Shown here: positions 44,650 through 54,434 of the stretch, in pieces | Layout: each line of letters begins with the position of its first letter | How positions within the stretch are numbered: position 1 is the first letter of the stretch | Assembly (NCBI RefSeq): GCF_015244565.1 | Contig: NZ_JABCQG010000014.1 | Location: 1-64,000 of the forward strand | Source of the DNA: Gluconobacter vitians | GTDB taxonomy: Bacteria > Pseudomonadota > Alphaproteobacteria > Acetobacterales > Acetobacteraceae | Direction of reading: 5' to 3' | DNA: 64,000 bases | The notes under the pieces: generated by a model | The model's database searches: none | What the model was told of the DNA's origin: nothing | What the model saw: the letters and a program-made list of their open reading frames with translations, nothing else | Translations under genes and position numbers: made by a program

Positions 44650-45712
44650 GTGCCAGTCCTGCGGGCAGATTCTCTTTTTTGAAAACACGGTCTGCGAGCA
44701 TTGCCGGCACCCGATCGGGTATCTGCCGGACCGTTCGCTGCTGACAGCGCTGGACCCGGCAGGAGAGCGGTTCTGGCATCCTCTGGAACCCTCGGCGCAG
44801 CAGGAGCGGGTGCTTTACTGCTCGAACCATGATTATGACGTCTGCAACTGGCTCACGGGGCCTGACGCGGCGGGTGGCAAGCCATTCTGTTTTGCGTGCC
44901 GGTTCAACCGGATAATCCCGAACCTTGAGGTCCCGGAGAACCTGGAGCGGTGGCGCAAGATCGAAGTGGCCAAGCACCGGCTGTTCTATACGCTGCTGCG
45001 GCTGAAGCTGCCGATCCGCGACCGGCGGGAAGATCCGGAAAACGGGCTGGTCTTCGATTTTCTCGATGACCCGCCAGACGGTTCGTCATCGGTGATGACA
45101 GGGCACTCCAACGGGGTCATCACCCTCGCCATGCGCGAGGCGGATGATGCGTCCCGTGAGCGCATGCGTGTCGAGATGGGGGAATATTACCGCACGCTTC
45201 TGGGGCATTTCCGGCACGAAATCGGGCATTATTACTGGAACCTGCTGGTGTGGGACGCTGGGCGGCTTGATGAGTGCCGGGCGGTGTTCGGGGATGACCG
45301 TGCGGATTACCAGCAGGCGCTTCAGACCTATTATGACAGCCCGACGCCATCCAACTGGCAGGACAGTCATGTCAGCGTCTATGCGACGTCGCACCCCTGG
45401 GAAGATTTTGCGGAAACCTGGGCGCATTACCTGCATATCGTCTCCACGCTGGAGACGGCCTGTGCGTTCGGGGTGAGCGTTAATCCGATCGTCAAGGGGA
45501 TCGGGCGGGCTTCGGGGCGCAAGCTCGGGGACCCTTATACCGAGGCGTCCTTCGAGGACATCATGCAGGCCTGGCTGCCGCTGACCTATGCGGTGAACAG
45601 TCTGAACCGCTCTATGGGGCTGGCGGATTTTTATCCGTTCGTGCTGACGGAAGGGGTCATGCACAAGCTGGCCTTCATTCACCGATTGATCCGTGAGAGC
45701 CAGACGGGCTGA
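44636..45712 (+). CDS. Zinc-ribbon zincin metallopeptidase (COG4307, DUF2248/Peptidase_Mx)
   Basis: The 358-residue protein starts with a zinc ribbon (FECQSCGQILFFENTVCEHC) and has further cysteines at YCSNHDYDVCNWL and FCFACRFNRI. The metallopeptidase motif HEIGHYYW lies at about residue 198, and HPWEDFAETWAHYLHI supplies the third ligand region. It is annotated as a putative zinc-binding metallopeptidase of unknown substrate. It overlaps the transglutaminase gene by 14 bases, so the two are co-translated, and it extends the ATP-grasp/alpha-E cluster. The target may be the peptide made by that system; this is inference. Confidence 0.88.
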   Translation: MKLFECQSCGQILFFENTVCEHCRHPIGYLPDRSLLTALDPAGERFWHPLEPSAQQERVLYCSNHDYDVCNWLTGPDAAGGKPFCFACRFNRIIPNLEVPENLERWRKIEVAKHRLFYTLLRLKLPIRDRREDPENGLVFDFLDDPPDGSSSVMTGHSNGVITLAMREADDASRERMRVEMGEYYRTLLGHFRHEIGHYYWNLLVWDAGRLDECRAVFGDDRADYQQALQTYYDSPTPSNWQDSHVSVYATSHPWEDFAETWAHYLHIVSTLETACAFGVSVNPIVKGIGRASGRKLGDPYTEASFEDIMQAWLPLTYAVNSLNRSMGLADFYPFVLTEGVMHKLAFIHRLIRESQTG

Positions 45713-45925
45713 CGGCAGGTGTCCGGGTTCACCGGGATGTGTTGGCGTCCTGTCCGGTTTTTTGGAGTGTGGCGTCGGGAAACGGTGTGCTTTCGTGAAA
45801 AATGTCGTATCCGTTCCGGCACCCGGATGGTTGGACGGACGGGTTTCTGAAGGCGTTGCGGAGTGCTGGCGGAGGCGCCGTTCCGCTTCAGGGAATGTCA
45901 GCGCGACAAACAGGTAAAACGGTCT

Positions 45926-48349
45926 ATGTGCATGCGGTCCGCCTTTCTGCGTGTTGTCTTATCGGTGACGACGGTGCTGTCGGCCGGATTTTCTCCGGCC
46001 GTTCTGGCTGCGGTGACGCATCGGGAGACGGGACATCATCCTGTCCGTAAGCCAGTCCATGCCGCGCCTGTGCTGAAGCATCGTGCCGTGAGCCCGTATG
46101 TCAGCCAGAGCGCGGAAAACATGGCTGTTGTGGCGCAGCATCCGCCGCGTGGTACGGTCGAGACAGTCAGCCAGAAAATGCTGGCGGAGGCACCGGCCGG
46201 GACCAATCCGATGAAGGTTATCGCCCAGCTTCCGGGCGTCGTGTTCCAGTCCGGCGATGCGCAGGGCCTCGATACATGGAGCATGCAGGTCTTCATGCAC
46301 GGCTTCCAGCAGCAGGAAATCGGCATGACGCTTGACGGAATGCCGCTCGGGGAAATGACGTTCCGGAACTATAACGGTCTGAACCCGATCATGGCGATCT
46401 CGTCGGAGAACGTGGCGCGCATTGACGTGTCGCAGTCAGCCGGTGCGGAAAGCATGGCGGCGAGTAACAATCTGGGCGGCGGGCTGAGTTATGTCTCGAT
46501 GACGCCATCGGACAAGATGGGTGGCACGGCTGCGGCGGGTTTCGGCAGCTACAGCACCTATCACACGTTCCTGCGCTTTGAGAGTGGCAGGCTCAATTCC
46601 AGCGGCACGAAGTTCTACACGTCCTATATGCGTAACGACAGCGGGATGTGGAAGGGCTATGGCGAGCAGTTCATGCAGCAGGTGAACGCCAAGCTCGTGC
46701 AGCCGATCGGACATGACAGCTCGATCTCGGCATTCTTCGACTGGAGCGATCTGCACCAGAACACCTATCCGGATGTTTCGCCGCAGATCATCAACCGGGT
46801 CGGCTACGGTTTGCCGAGCTACGAAAACGGCAGCAATTCCGGTTATATCGCGGCCGTGAATGCGGCGAACGGGATCTATCCGGGGAAGGTCGGGACGCTC
46901 GATGATCCGACGGATGCGGCCTATTATGATGGCAGCACGAATACGGTCGATACGTTCGGTGGTATCAAGGCCGATCTGCGCCTGACAGACCGTCTGACCT
47001 GGAACACCACGGCTTACGGGCATGGCGAGCGCAACCAGACCTCCTGGGCGACGCCATATTATCCGTCGCCCACGGGATCGCCGATCAGCGAACTGCTGAA
47101 AGAGCCGGAAATCCGGCGTTTCGGCATTGTCTCGGCACTGCATTACGATATCGCGCGCAATCATATCGGCGCGGGTGTCTGGTACGAGAACAACAGCTAC
47201 ATGTCGCCCATGAACGCCTATGCGCAGCCGGCGGTCGTGAATGGCGTGGTTCAGGGAAAGGCGCATGATCCGCTGACCCAGTGGCGCGATCCGTTCGCCC
47301 AGATTTTCAATCAGAACTACAACACCAACACGTTCACGGCTTTTGTGCAGGACACGTATAACGTGCTGCCGAACCTGGCCCTGCATTTCGGCTTCAAATC
47401 CCTGCTGAGCACGACGCGCGTTGGCGATGGCTATCTGAACCAGGACTATTACGGCGCCGGGGCTGCGGTTACGAGCGGGGAAAGCCTGACAGTGGCCAAG
47501 CCATTCCTGCCGCATATCAGTGCGGACTGGCACTTCCTGAAGGATCACGAGCTGTATTTCGATATTTCGGAAAATGCCCGGACCTATGCGCAGTCCGGCT
47601 ACAAGCTCTCGAATTCGCCCTTTGCCGTCTCCCAGACCGCCTATGACGATACGAAGTCTTCGATCCGCCCCGAGACGGCCTGGACCTATGCGATCGGCTA
47701 TCGCTACACGGGCAAACTGGTCGCCGCGACGGTTTATGCCTATCGCACGAACTACAACAACCGCCTGCAGCAGATCACGGAAGGGCCGGTCGTCAACCCG
47801 ATCTCGGCCGTCTCGAACGTGGGCGGGGTGACGATGAACGGTGTGGATGCGGGTCTGACACTGATGCCGTTCCGTGGTTTCGCGCTGACCAATTCCGTCA
47901 GCTACAACCATGGCGTCTATGACCAGAACCTTGTCAGCGGCTCCACGGTCTATGCGACGAAAGGCCAGCAGATCGTCAATTATCCGCGCTTCATGTATAA
48001 GGGGCGCGTGTCTTACGAATGGCACGGCATGACGGCCTATGCCGACGGAAGCTACACCAGCACGCGCAATTACAGCTACACGGGAGACGTCAAAAGTCCC
48101 GGCTACTGGCTGACAAATGTAGGCGTGCAGTACAGCTTTGGAAACATGAAGCGGTACAACCGCTCTCTGGGTGCCATCAAGAACCTGACGGTCTCGTTCA
48201 ATGGCTCCAACCTGACGAACAAGCGCTACATTTCCACGATGGGTCAGAATGGCAACCCGGCGGATATTGCCTCAGGCGCGCTGACGGACCAGTCCATGCA
48301 GATCGGAGCACCGCGAATGTTCTTCGGCAGCGTACGCGCTGACTTTTAG
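45926..48349 (+). CDS. TonB-dependent outer-membrane receptor
   Basis: The 807-residue protein has a signal peptide (LRVVLSVTTVLSAGFSPAVL), a plug domain with AGTNPMKVIAQLPGVVFQSG and GMTLDGMPLGEM, and a 22-strand barrel ending in the aromatic RADF. It belongs to the same family as the receptors at 56.6-59.1 kb and 63.4 kb. There is no TonB-coupled regulator domain. The ligand is unknown; the family has been associated with uptake of iron chelates or other nutrients. It is a stand-alone gene with a terminator on its 3' side. Confidence 0.92.
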   Translation: MCMRSAFLRVVLSVTTVLSAGFSPAVLAAVTHRETGHHPVRKPVHAAPVLKHRAVSPYVSQSAENMAVVAQHPPRGTVETVSQKMLAEAPAGTNPMKVIAQLPGVVFQSGDAQGLDTWSMQVFMHGFQQQEIGMTLDGMPLGEMTFRNYNGLNPIMAISSENVARIDVSQSAGAESMAASNNLGGGLSYVSMTPSDKMGGTAAAGFGSYSTYHTFLRFESGRLNSSGTKFYTSYMRNDSGMWKGYGEQFMQQVNAKLVQPIGHDSSISAFFDWSDLHQNTYPDVSPQIINRVGYGLPSYENGSNSGYIAAVNAANGIYPGKVGTLDDPTDAAYYDGSTNTVDTFGGIKADLRLTDRLTWNTTAYGHGERNQTSWATPYYPSPTGSPISELLKEPEIRRFGIVSALHYDIARNHIGAGVWYENNSYMSPMNAYAQPAVVNGVVQGKAHDPLTQWRDPFAQIFNQNYNTNTFTAFVQDTYNVLPNLALHFGFKSLLSTTRVGDGYLNQDYYGAGAAVTSGESLTVAKPFLPHISADWHFLKDHELYFDISENARTYAQSGYKLSNSPFAVSQTAYDDTKSSIRPETAWTYAIGYRYTGKLVAATVYAYRTNYNNRLQQITEGPVVNPISAVSNVGGVTMNGVDAGLTLMPFRGFALTNSVSYNHGVYDQNLVSGSTVYATKGQQIVNYPRFMYKGRVSYEWHGMTAYADGSYTSTRNYSYTGDVKSPGYWLTNVGVQYSFGNMKRYNRSLGAIKNLTVSFNGSNLTNKRYISTMGQNGNPADIASGALTDQSMQIGAPRMFFGSVRADF

Positions 48350-48354
48350 GACAA

Positions 48355-48386
48355 AAAGCCCGTGGCGTAGGCCGCGGGCTTTTTTG
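48355..48386. terminator. Rho-independent terminator after the TonB receptor
   Basis: AAAAAGCCCGTGGC, a short loop, then GCCGCGGGCTTTTTT, with a single wobble pair. It lies between the convergent receptor gene and NDH-2 gene and can stop transcription in both directions. Confidence 0.88.
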
Positions 48387-48419
48387 CTGTCAGGCGGGTT
48401 CCTCAGGCGCGGACGGTGT

Positions 48420-49713
48420 TCAGTCCAGGCGCACGGAAGGCCGGACGAAGGTCTCGACCCAGTCGGAGTAAAGGGACATCAGCCCCCGGTAATAGCCGAA
48501 CAGCTCGATCTGATGCTGGCGATAGAGCATGAGATGGGCCATCCGTGCCGAGAAACCGTGCGAGATGCCTCCCCCCCCAGACCGTGCCGCCGGGCAGGGC
48601 CGCCCAGCCATTGTATTTCCCCAGAGCCACGATCGCGCCCTTGTTGTGGAAAATACAGCCCGGAACCTGCTGGCCGTGCTCGATCCACGCGGGCAGATAG
48701 CGGGCAAGGTGCTTGGCCTGCTGCCGAGCGACCTGTGCCGTGGCGGGAAGGGGATCGTCCTGAATGAAGGAACAGTCTCCGAGCGCGAAGATGTTTTCAT
48801 CATCAATCGAGGACAGGTTCTGGTTGACGAGGATCTGGCCGGTCCGGTTGATCGTCAGACCACCATAGGCCGTGGTGACTTCGGGAGCTTTGACACCCGC
48901 CGCCCAGACACGGAGTTTGGCGGGAACATAGGAGCCGTCTTTCAGTGTGAAGCCGTGGTCGTCGGCGCCAGCGACGCGCGCATTGGTGCGGACGGTGACC
49001 CCGATATGTTCTAGCTCCTGCTGGGCTGCGGCGGAGACGGATTCCGGGAATGCAGGAAGGATGCGAGCACCTGACTGCAGGAGCGTGACATGCAGTTTGG
49101 GTGGGGCCTTGCCGAAGGCATGCAGGTTGTAGGGGCCGACGATTTCCAGCGCCTTGTGCAGCTCGGCGGCGAGCTGGACACCGGTTGCACCACCGCCGAC
49201 GATGGCGATGTCCAGTTCGGAATTATTGGCGAAGGCGCGGAGCAGTTCCATCCGGAACTTCTCGTTGAAGGCGTTGGCCTCCACGAGATTGTCGATGGAC
49301 ATGCAGTGTTCCTTGACGCCGGGCGTGCCGAAATCATTGGCGCAGCTGCCGATCGCAATGACGATCGTGTCGTATTTCATGCGCCGGCTTTCGAGAATGA
49401 CGGTGCCGTCGGCTTCCAGAAGCGGGCTGAGGACGACTTCACGGTTCTCGCGGTCGATGGAAGCCACTTCGCCGGGCCAGAACTCGAAATGGTGGCCGCT
49501 GGCCTGGGAGATGAAGTTTACCTTGTCGTTTTCATTGCTGAGCGTGCCGGAAGCAAAGCAGTGCAGCATTGGCTTCCAGACATGGGAAAAGCTCTTGTCG
49601 ATCAGCGTGATGCGCGCCTTTCCGGGTTTTCCCATCGACTTGCCGAGGCGGGTTGCGAGAGCAAGACCGGCAACACCGCCACCGACAATCAGAATTTCAG
49701 ATCGAGACGCCAT
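48420..49713 (-). pseudogene. ndh: Type II NADH dehydrogenase (NDH-2), frameshifted at a G8 tract
   Basis: The corrected frame would encode 430 residues: FAD-binding EILIVGGGVAGLALATRLGK, NAD-binding LDIAIVGGGATGVQLAAEL and FALGDCSF, followed by a C-terminal membrane-binding region. As given, the reading frame shifts after GGTVWGG at the C8 run (48571-48578, G8 in the gene) and continues into unrelated residues to 48403. The neighbouring frame carries the expected ending (MAHLMLYRQHQIELFGYYRG and SDWVETFVRPSVRLD, stop at 48420). Seven Gs would restore the gene exactly. NDH-2 oxidises cytoplasmic NADH and reduces ubiquinone without pumping protons, and is the main NADH dehydrogenase in Gluconobacter. 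Confidence 0.85.
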
Positions 49714-49915
49714 CGGTTTTCAGGCCTCCGTGTGGGGAGTGGGCAACAGAAAAGTTACGAGGGGAGGAATATCTGCCAGGCTCTCTGGTGGCTGATATGA
49801 ATACTTGGGGTGTATTAAGGGCGTTCAGGTTGTGATGAAAATCATATTCAGGTGACTGAAATACACACTCATCACATATCAAGTACTGACAAGCTGATTT
49901 TCAACACGCCGTGAT

Positions 49916-49941
49916 GGGCGGGAAAATCCTGTTTCCCGCCC
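49916..49941 (-). terminator. Hairpin after the aldehyde dehydrogenase gene
   Basis: GGGCGGGAAA and TTTCCCGCCC form a 10-base stem around a six-base loop, directly past the aldehyde dehydrogenase stop codon (49954). There is no long T-run on the minus strand after it, so termination would be weaker or factor-assisted. Confidence 0.55.
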
Positions 49942-49953
49942 TGATCGACGTCC

Positions 49954-51345
49954 TCAGATCGGGGCGTCGATATCCACGATGTTGATGAGCTTGTGGTTCA
50001 CGAACTCCTTGATGCCCAGGCCCACCAGTTCGCGGCCATAGCCGGAGCGGGCGATGCCGCCGAAGGGGAGGTCGGCCTTGGGGATCAGCGGGTGGTTGAC
50101 GTAAACCATGCCCGTACGGATCTTCGAAGCCACGCGGGCACCACGGCTCTCGTCCTTCGTGAAGACCGCACCACCCAGACCATAGGGAGAGTCGTTGGCG
50201 ATGCGGATGGCATCGGCTTCGTCCTTTGCGCGATAAAGCTGCGTGACCGGGCCGAAGAACTCCCAGTGGCGGGCTTCATTGTTCTGGTCCAGTCCCGTCA
50301 TCAGCAGGGGCTGGAAGAAGGAACCTTTGGTGGGGACCGGAGCACCGAGGGGCTCGACCTTGGCGCCATGCTTCTTGGCCTCTTCAACCTGCTTGCGCAG
50401 ATCATCCGCAGCACCCTGCGAGCAGAGCGGAGCGAGGGTGATGGACGGATCCATCGGATCACCGGCCTTGAGTTCGGCAACGCCCTTTTTGTAGAGGTCC
50501 AGGAAGCGGTCATAAATTGCGTCGGCCACGATGATGCGCTTGGCGGAGACGCAGACCTGTCCGGCGTTCCAGTGACGACCGAGAACGGCCCATTTCGCGG
50601 CCTTTTCGACGTCCGCATCGTCGAGCACGATGAAGGCATCGGCGCCGCCGAGTTCCATCGTGGCTTTCTTGAGCGCCTTGCCGGCCGTTCCCGCGATGAT
50701 GACACCTGCACCCTCGGAACCCGTCAGCGCCACGCCGCAGACGCGGGGGTCATTCAGGATCATTTCCGTGTGGGTACGGGCGAGATAGAGGTTGCGGAAC
50801 AGGCCCTTGGGCAGTCCGGCCTCATTCATCAGGTCTTCGCAGATGGCGGCGCACTGCGGCAGGTTGGATGCGTGCTTGAGCAGGACCGCATTACCGGCCG
50901 AAAGCTGCGGCGCGATGATGCGGACGACCTGATAGAACGGAAAGTTCCAGGGCTCGATGGCCAGCACGATCCCGAGAGGTTCGTGAACCAGCGTCGCCTT
51001 GCCTTCGGCCGGATTGGCGACCGGAAGCGTCTCGGGCTTCAGCAGTTCTTCGGCGTGCTCGGCATAATATTCAAAGATTTCGGCGGAGAGGATGATCTCC
51101 ATCTTTGATTCTTTGAACAGCTTGCCCATTTCGAGCGTGCCGAGACGCGCATATTTGTCGATGTCGCGGCGCAGGATTTCGGCGGCGGTCTTCATGATCT
51201 TTGCGCGTTCGGCAAAGGAGGTATCGCGCCAGCTTTCAAAGGCCTTGTAAGCGTCTGTCAGCGCAGCCTGGACTTCTTCATCCGTCGCGTTCGGGAAGGT
51301 CTTGAGGACTTCGCCGGTGTAGGGATTTGTCGTTGCGTAGGCCAT
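49954..51345 (-). CDS. NAD(P)-dependent aldehyde dehydrogenase (succinate-semialdehyde type)
   Basis: The 463-residue protein belongs to the aldehyde dehydrogenase superfamily, with PWNFPFYQVVRIIAPQLSAG, the glutamate motif MELGGADAFIVL, the nucleophilic cysteine in NAGQVCVSAKRIIV and the late FFGPVTQLYR and PFGGIARSGYGRE. Length and motif pattern resemble the shorter GabD/Sad type that accept succinate semialdehyde or short aldehydes. It could also detoxify aldehydes made by periplasmic oxidation. It stands alone, followed by a hairpin and preceded by a 635-base gap. Start ATG at 51345 has GAGGTA eight bases upstream. Confidence 0.9.
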   Translation of the reverse strand: MAYATTNPYTGEVLKTFPNATDEEVQAALTDAYKAFESWRDTSFAERAKIMKTAAEILRRDIDKYARLGTLEMGKLFKESKMEIILSAEIFEYYAEHAEELLKPETLPVANPAEGKATLVHEPLGIVLAIEPWNFPFYQVVRIIAPQLSAGNAVLLKHASNLPQCAAICEDLMNEAGLPKGLFRNLYLARTHTEMILNDPRVCGVALTGSEGAGVIIAGTAGKALKKATMELGGADAFIVLDDADVEKAAKWAVLGRHWNAGQVCVSAKRIIVADAIYDRFLDLYKKGVAELKAGDPMDPSITLAPLCSQGAADDLRKQVEEAKKHGAKVEPLGAPVPTKGSFFQPLLMTGLDQNNEARHWEFFGPVTQLYRAKDEADAIRIANDSPYGLGGAVFTKDESRGARVASKIRTGMVYVNHPLIPKADLPFGGIARSGYGRELVGLGIKEFVNHKLINIVDIDAPI

Positions 51346-51658
51346 GTTTACCTCGTTGCCGGTTGGGAAAAGGCGTGCGGCCGCGACAGGGCCGGTCGGA
51401 TGGCTTTTCCCGTCATCATCTGGGGTAGCAAACAGGTTTCCAGTTCGGGACCGGGCGCAGAATGTCCGGGCTGGACAGGGTGCGTTTCTGAAAGAACAGA
51501 AGAAGTATCTGTCTGGAGAAAACGGAATGAAGAGGAAGCACTGGCCACTTTGTCCTCAAAGGACATCGCGGATTTGTGGTTTGTCTTCAACATCCATTTT
51601 ATCCTTTATCCGGACTGAAAACAGATAGACTGTCGAGTGGCAGGTTATCGTCTAAATA

Positions 51659-51673
51659 TGACACTCAGTGTCA
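51659..51673. promoter_or_regulatory. Palindrome, candidate operator
   Basis: TGACAC and GTGTCA are a perfect 6-base dyad with a three-base centre, the size and symmetry of many TetR- or GntR-type sites. It lies about 310 bases upstream of the aldehyde dehydrogenase start. No regulator is encoded next to it, so its function is unknown. Confidence 0.3.
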
Positions 51674-51795
51674 GAAACGGGTATTATCCATATCCCGACT
51701 GATTACCAGAGCGCGGGCATCACATGGGTGTGAAGCGCCATCGCGTGCCCATGGCACGCGCAGGTTCCGGGATGCGTAAAGCTGCTGAAATTATG

Positions 51796-51832
51796 GAGAA
51801 AACCTGACCATTCAGGATGTCAGGATTTTCTC
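51796..51832. repeat. Inverted repeat/hairpin in the aldehyde dehydrogenase-pgm gap
   Basis: Arms of 13 and 14 bases pair with a single extra base and a loop of about 10. A stem-loop of this size fits a terminator, a small-RNA end or mRNA-stabilising structure; it lies about 150 bases beyond the pgm stop codon. Confidence 0.4.
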
Positions 51833-51980
51833 TTCGGAGGACGGAGTCCGATGGCGCTTTCAGGCGGCGCAGAAGAGTTTTTCAGAGTCGAAAAGGGAGT
51901 CGCCGGGCCTCAGGAACAGTGTCGTCCGGGCGCGGCTGAGTGACCCGGGACATGCGTCATGTCCCGGGGAGAGGCGTGGT

Positions 51981-53627
51981 TCAGGAAGCAAAAACTTTGG
52001 AGATGGCGTCCTGCGCTTCCTGCTGGATCGCGCGCAGATGCTCCTCGCTGACGAAGCTTTCGGCGTAGATCTTGTAAACATCTTCCGTGCCGGACGGGCG
52101 AGCGGCGAACCAGCCGTTCTCGGTCACGACCTTCAGTCCGCCAATCGGCGCATTATTGCCCGGCGCACGGGTCAGCTTGCTGATGATCTTGTCTCCCGCC
52201 AGCGTCTCCAGCGGGAACTGTTCGGGCGTGAGCTTGCTGAGCTTGGCCTTCTGTTCCGGATTGGCAGCGGCGTCGATACGCTCGTAATAGGGCGTGCCGA
52301 GACGGGCGATGATCTCGTGATAATGCACGCTCGGGTTCTTGCCGGTCTTGGCGGTGATTTCCGCCGCTAGCAGACCCAGGATGAGACCGTCCTTATCCGT
52401 GGTCCAGACGGTGCCGTCCCGACGCAGGAAGGTCGCCCCCGCGCTTTCCTCACCGCCAAAGCCCAGCGAACCGTCCATCAGACCCGGGACGAACCATTTC
52501 AGCCCGACCGGTACTTCAACGAGCTTGCGGCCCATGTCCTTTGCCACGCGGTCAATCAGCCCGCTGCTGACGAGCGTCTTGCCCACACCCAGTTCCGGGC
52601 TCCAGTCCGGGCGGTTCCGGAACAGGTAGGAAATCGCCACTGCAAGATAGTGGTTCGGGTTCATCAGCCCGTCAGGCATGGCAACGATGCCGTGACGGTC
52701 GGCGTCGGTGTCATTGGCAAAAGCAACGTCGAAACGATCGCCCATCTCGATCAGACGCGCCATGGCATAAGGCGAAGAGCAGTCCATGCGGATCTGCCCG
52801 TCCCAGTCGGCGGTCATGAAGGAAAAGGTCGGATCCACCACGTCACTGACGACGGTGGCGTTCAGGCCGTAGCGATCAATGATGGGCTTCCAGTAAGCCA
52901 CGGCTGCGCCACCCAGCGGATCAATGCCGATCTTCACGCCGGCATCGCGGATCGCCTTCATGTCGATGACCGAGTCCAGATCGTTCACATAGGGCGTGAT
53001 GAAATCATAGCCCTTGATGCAGGCTTCCTGACGTGCCTGTTCGTAAGGCAGGCGTTTGACATCCTTCAGACCGTTGGCAAGGAACTCATTGGCCATGTCC
53101 TGAATGGCCTTGGTGATGGCCGTATCAGCCGGGCCACCATTGGTCGGGTTATATTTGAACCCGCCATCGGACGGCGGATTATGCGACGGCGTGATGACCA
53201 CGCCATCAGCCAGACCCGTGGTGCGGCCCTTGTTATAGGTCAGGATGGCGTGGGAAATGACGGGCGTCGGCGTGTAGCCGCCGTTTTCGTCAATCCGGGC
53301 GTCGATCCCATGGGCTGCAAAGACTTCGATGGCGGATTTCTGCGCCGGGCCGGACAGGGCATGGCTGTCCATGCCGATGAAGAGCGGACCGTCAATGCCT
53401 TCGGCCTTGCGATGACGGCAGATGGCTTCGCAGATGGCGAGGATATGGTTTTCATTGAAGCTGGTATGGAACGAAGAGCCCCGGTGGCCGGAAGTGCCGA
53501 ACGAAACGCGCTGCGTGGCAATCGAAGGGTCGGGCTTGCGGTCATAATAAGCCGCGATCAGGGCGGGAATATCGGTCAGCTGGTCGGAGGGAAGTTTTTT
53601 TCCGGCCAGGGGGCTGAGATGGGCCAT
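51981..53627 (-). CDS. pgm: Phosphoglucomutase (alpha-D-glucose phosphate-specific)
   Basis: The 548-residue phosphohexomutase interconverts glucose 1-phosphate and glucose 6-phosphate, feeding UDP-glucose and surface polysaccharide synthesis. [11 protein letters not shown] starts domain 1, [19 protein letters not shown] carries the phosphoserine, NDTDADRHG binds magnesium, and [12 protein letters not shown] and [13 protein letters not shown] recognise the sugar. The start at 53627 (MAHLSPLAG) aligns with E. coli Pgm; an in-frame ATG nine codons upstream is possible. It appears to be a single-gene unit. Confidence 0.95.
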   Translation of the reverse strand: MAHLSPLAGKKLPSDQLTDIPALIAAYYDRKPDPSIATQRVSFGTSGHRGSSFHTSFNENHILAICEAICRHRKAEGIDGPLFIGMDSHALSGPAQKSAIEVFAAHGIDARIDENGGYTPTPVISHAILTYNKGRTTGLADGVVITPSHNPPSDGGFKYNPTNGGPADTAITKAIQDMANEFLANGLKDVKRLPYEQARQEACIKGYDFITPYVNDLDSVIDMKAIRDAGVKIGIDPLGGAAVAYWKPIIDRYGLNATVVSDVVDPTFSFMTADWDGQIRMDCSSPYAMARLIEMGDRFDVAFANDTDADRHGIVAMPDGLMNPNHYLAVAISYLFRNRPDWSPELGVGKTLVSSGLIDRVAKDMGRKLVEVPVGLKWFVPGLMDGSLGFGGEESAGATFLRRDGTVWTTDKDGLILGLLAAEITAKTGKNPSVHYHEIIARLGTPYYERIDAAANPEQKAKLSKLTPEQFPLETLAGDKIISKLTRAPGNNAPIGGLKVVTENGWFAARPSGTEDVYKIYAESFVSEEHLRAIQQEAQDAISKVFAS

Positions 53628-53882
53628 TGCTTCACATATCCTTGCATTCGCCATTGGGCATTGCCGTCGGTTAACGGCCGTAACGCATGAACGCCCGGTC
53701 CGGGCGCGTCGTTCGGGCAGGAAAACGTGTATCCGGATTGATGTCCAGAGAGACACGTCAGTTCTGTGAAGTTTGTGAGAAGTACGTTCAGGCGACGCCT
53801 CTGGTGACTTTCTGACCAGAGGCCGGGCTGTCACCAATGTCCCGTCTATCGTGTGCTGTGCATGTGCCGCAGGAAGGGATGA

Positions 53883-54413
53883 TCACGATGTCACGGGCAG
53901 GGTCGCGAAATTCCGGTTAAACCAGAGGAGGCCGGATGTGGGCGCAGGAGCCTGTGTGACGGCCTCGACGCGGCAGAAGAGGACGGAGTGTGTGCCGACA
54001 TCCTGGCTCTGGTCGATCTGACAGGACAGGCTGACGAGGCTGTCATGGAGCACGGGCTGTCCGTGGGCATCTGGCTCCCAGGGGGCGGAAGCGAAGCGCT
54101 CTTCCATGCTCTTGTGACGGCTGGCGAAGTAGCCCGCGATGTCCTGTTGTTCGCCGCTGAGAATGTTGATGACGACACGGCCATGCGCGTGAAACGCGTC
54201 ATGGGAACGGGTCGAGCGGTTGATGCAGACCAGAAGGGTCGGCGGTGTATCCGTGACGCTGGTAACGGCGGAGGCAGTCATGCCGAAGCGCCCGTGCGGG
54301 CCGTCCGTCGTGATGATCGTCACTGCGGCGGCAAGATGCGCCATGGCGTCCCGGAAAGCCGTGGTAGTGACGGCCGGTGCGGCGGGAGTGTCGGGCGTGG
54401 GATTGTTCAGCAT
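53883..54413 (-). CDS. Flavin reductase (FMN reductase-like domain protein)
   Basis: The 176-residue split-barrel flavin reductase has TTAFRDAMAHLAAAVTIITT, GRFGMTASAVTSVTDTPPTL, VCINRSTRSHDAF and the late VLFCRVEAV. It supplies reduced FMN to two-component monooxygenases. It is the last gene of the minus-strand organosulfur operon, 21 bases after the TauD-like gene, and should serve the LLM and DszC-like monooxygenases encoded upstream in the same operon. Confidence 0.93.
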   Translation of the reverse strand: MLNNPTPDTPAAPAVTTTAFRDAMAHLAAAVTIITTDGPHGRFGMTASAVTSVTDTPPTLLVCINRSTRSHDAFHAHGRVVINILSGEQQDIAGYFASRHKSMEERFASAPWEPDAHGQPVLHDSLVSLSCQIDQSQDVGTHSVLFCRVEAVTQAPAPTSGLLWFNRNFATLPVTS

Positions 54414-54434
54414 GGAGAGGTTTTTCCAGTTGGA

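Larger units (their letters stand above)
51346..51980. other. 635-base gap with two symmetrical elements
   Basis: No coding frame with a ribosome-binding site and sensible composition is seen on either strand. Two structured elements stand out: the palindrome TGACACTCAGTGTCA (51659-51673) and a larger inverted repeat with arms GAGAAAACCTGAC and GTCAGGATTTTCTC at 51796-51832. The first looks like an operator, the second like an RNA hairpin or terminator. Promoters for the aldehyde dehydrogenase should lie near the left end. Confidence 0.5.

Noticed and set aside
46436-48025. Long minus-strand frame opposite the TonB receptor
   Set aside because: Shadow of the receptor; no domain, and the receptor frame is complete with signal peptide and terminal aromatic residue.
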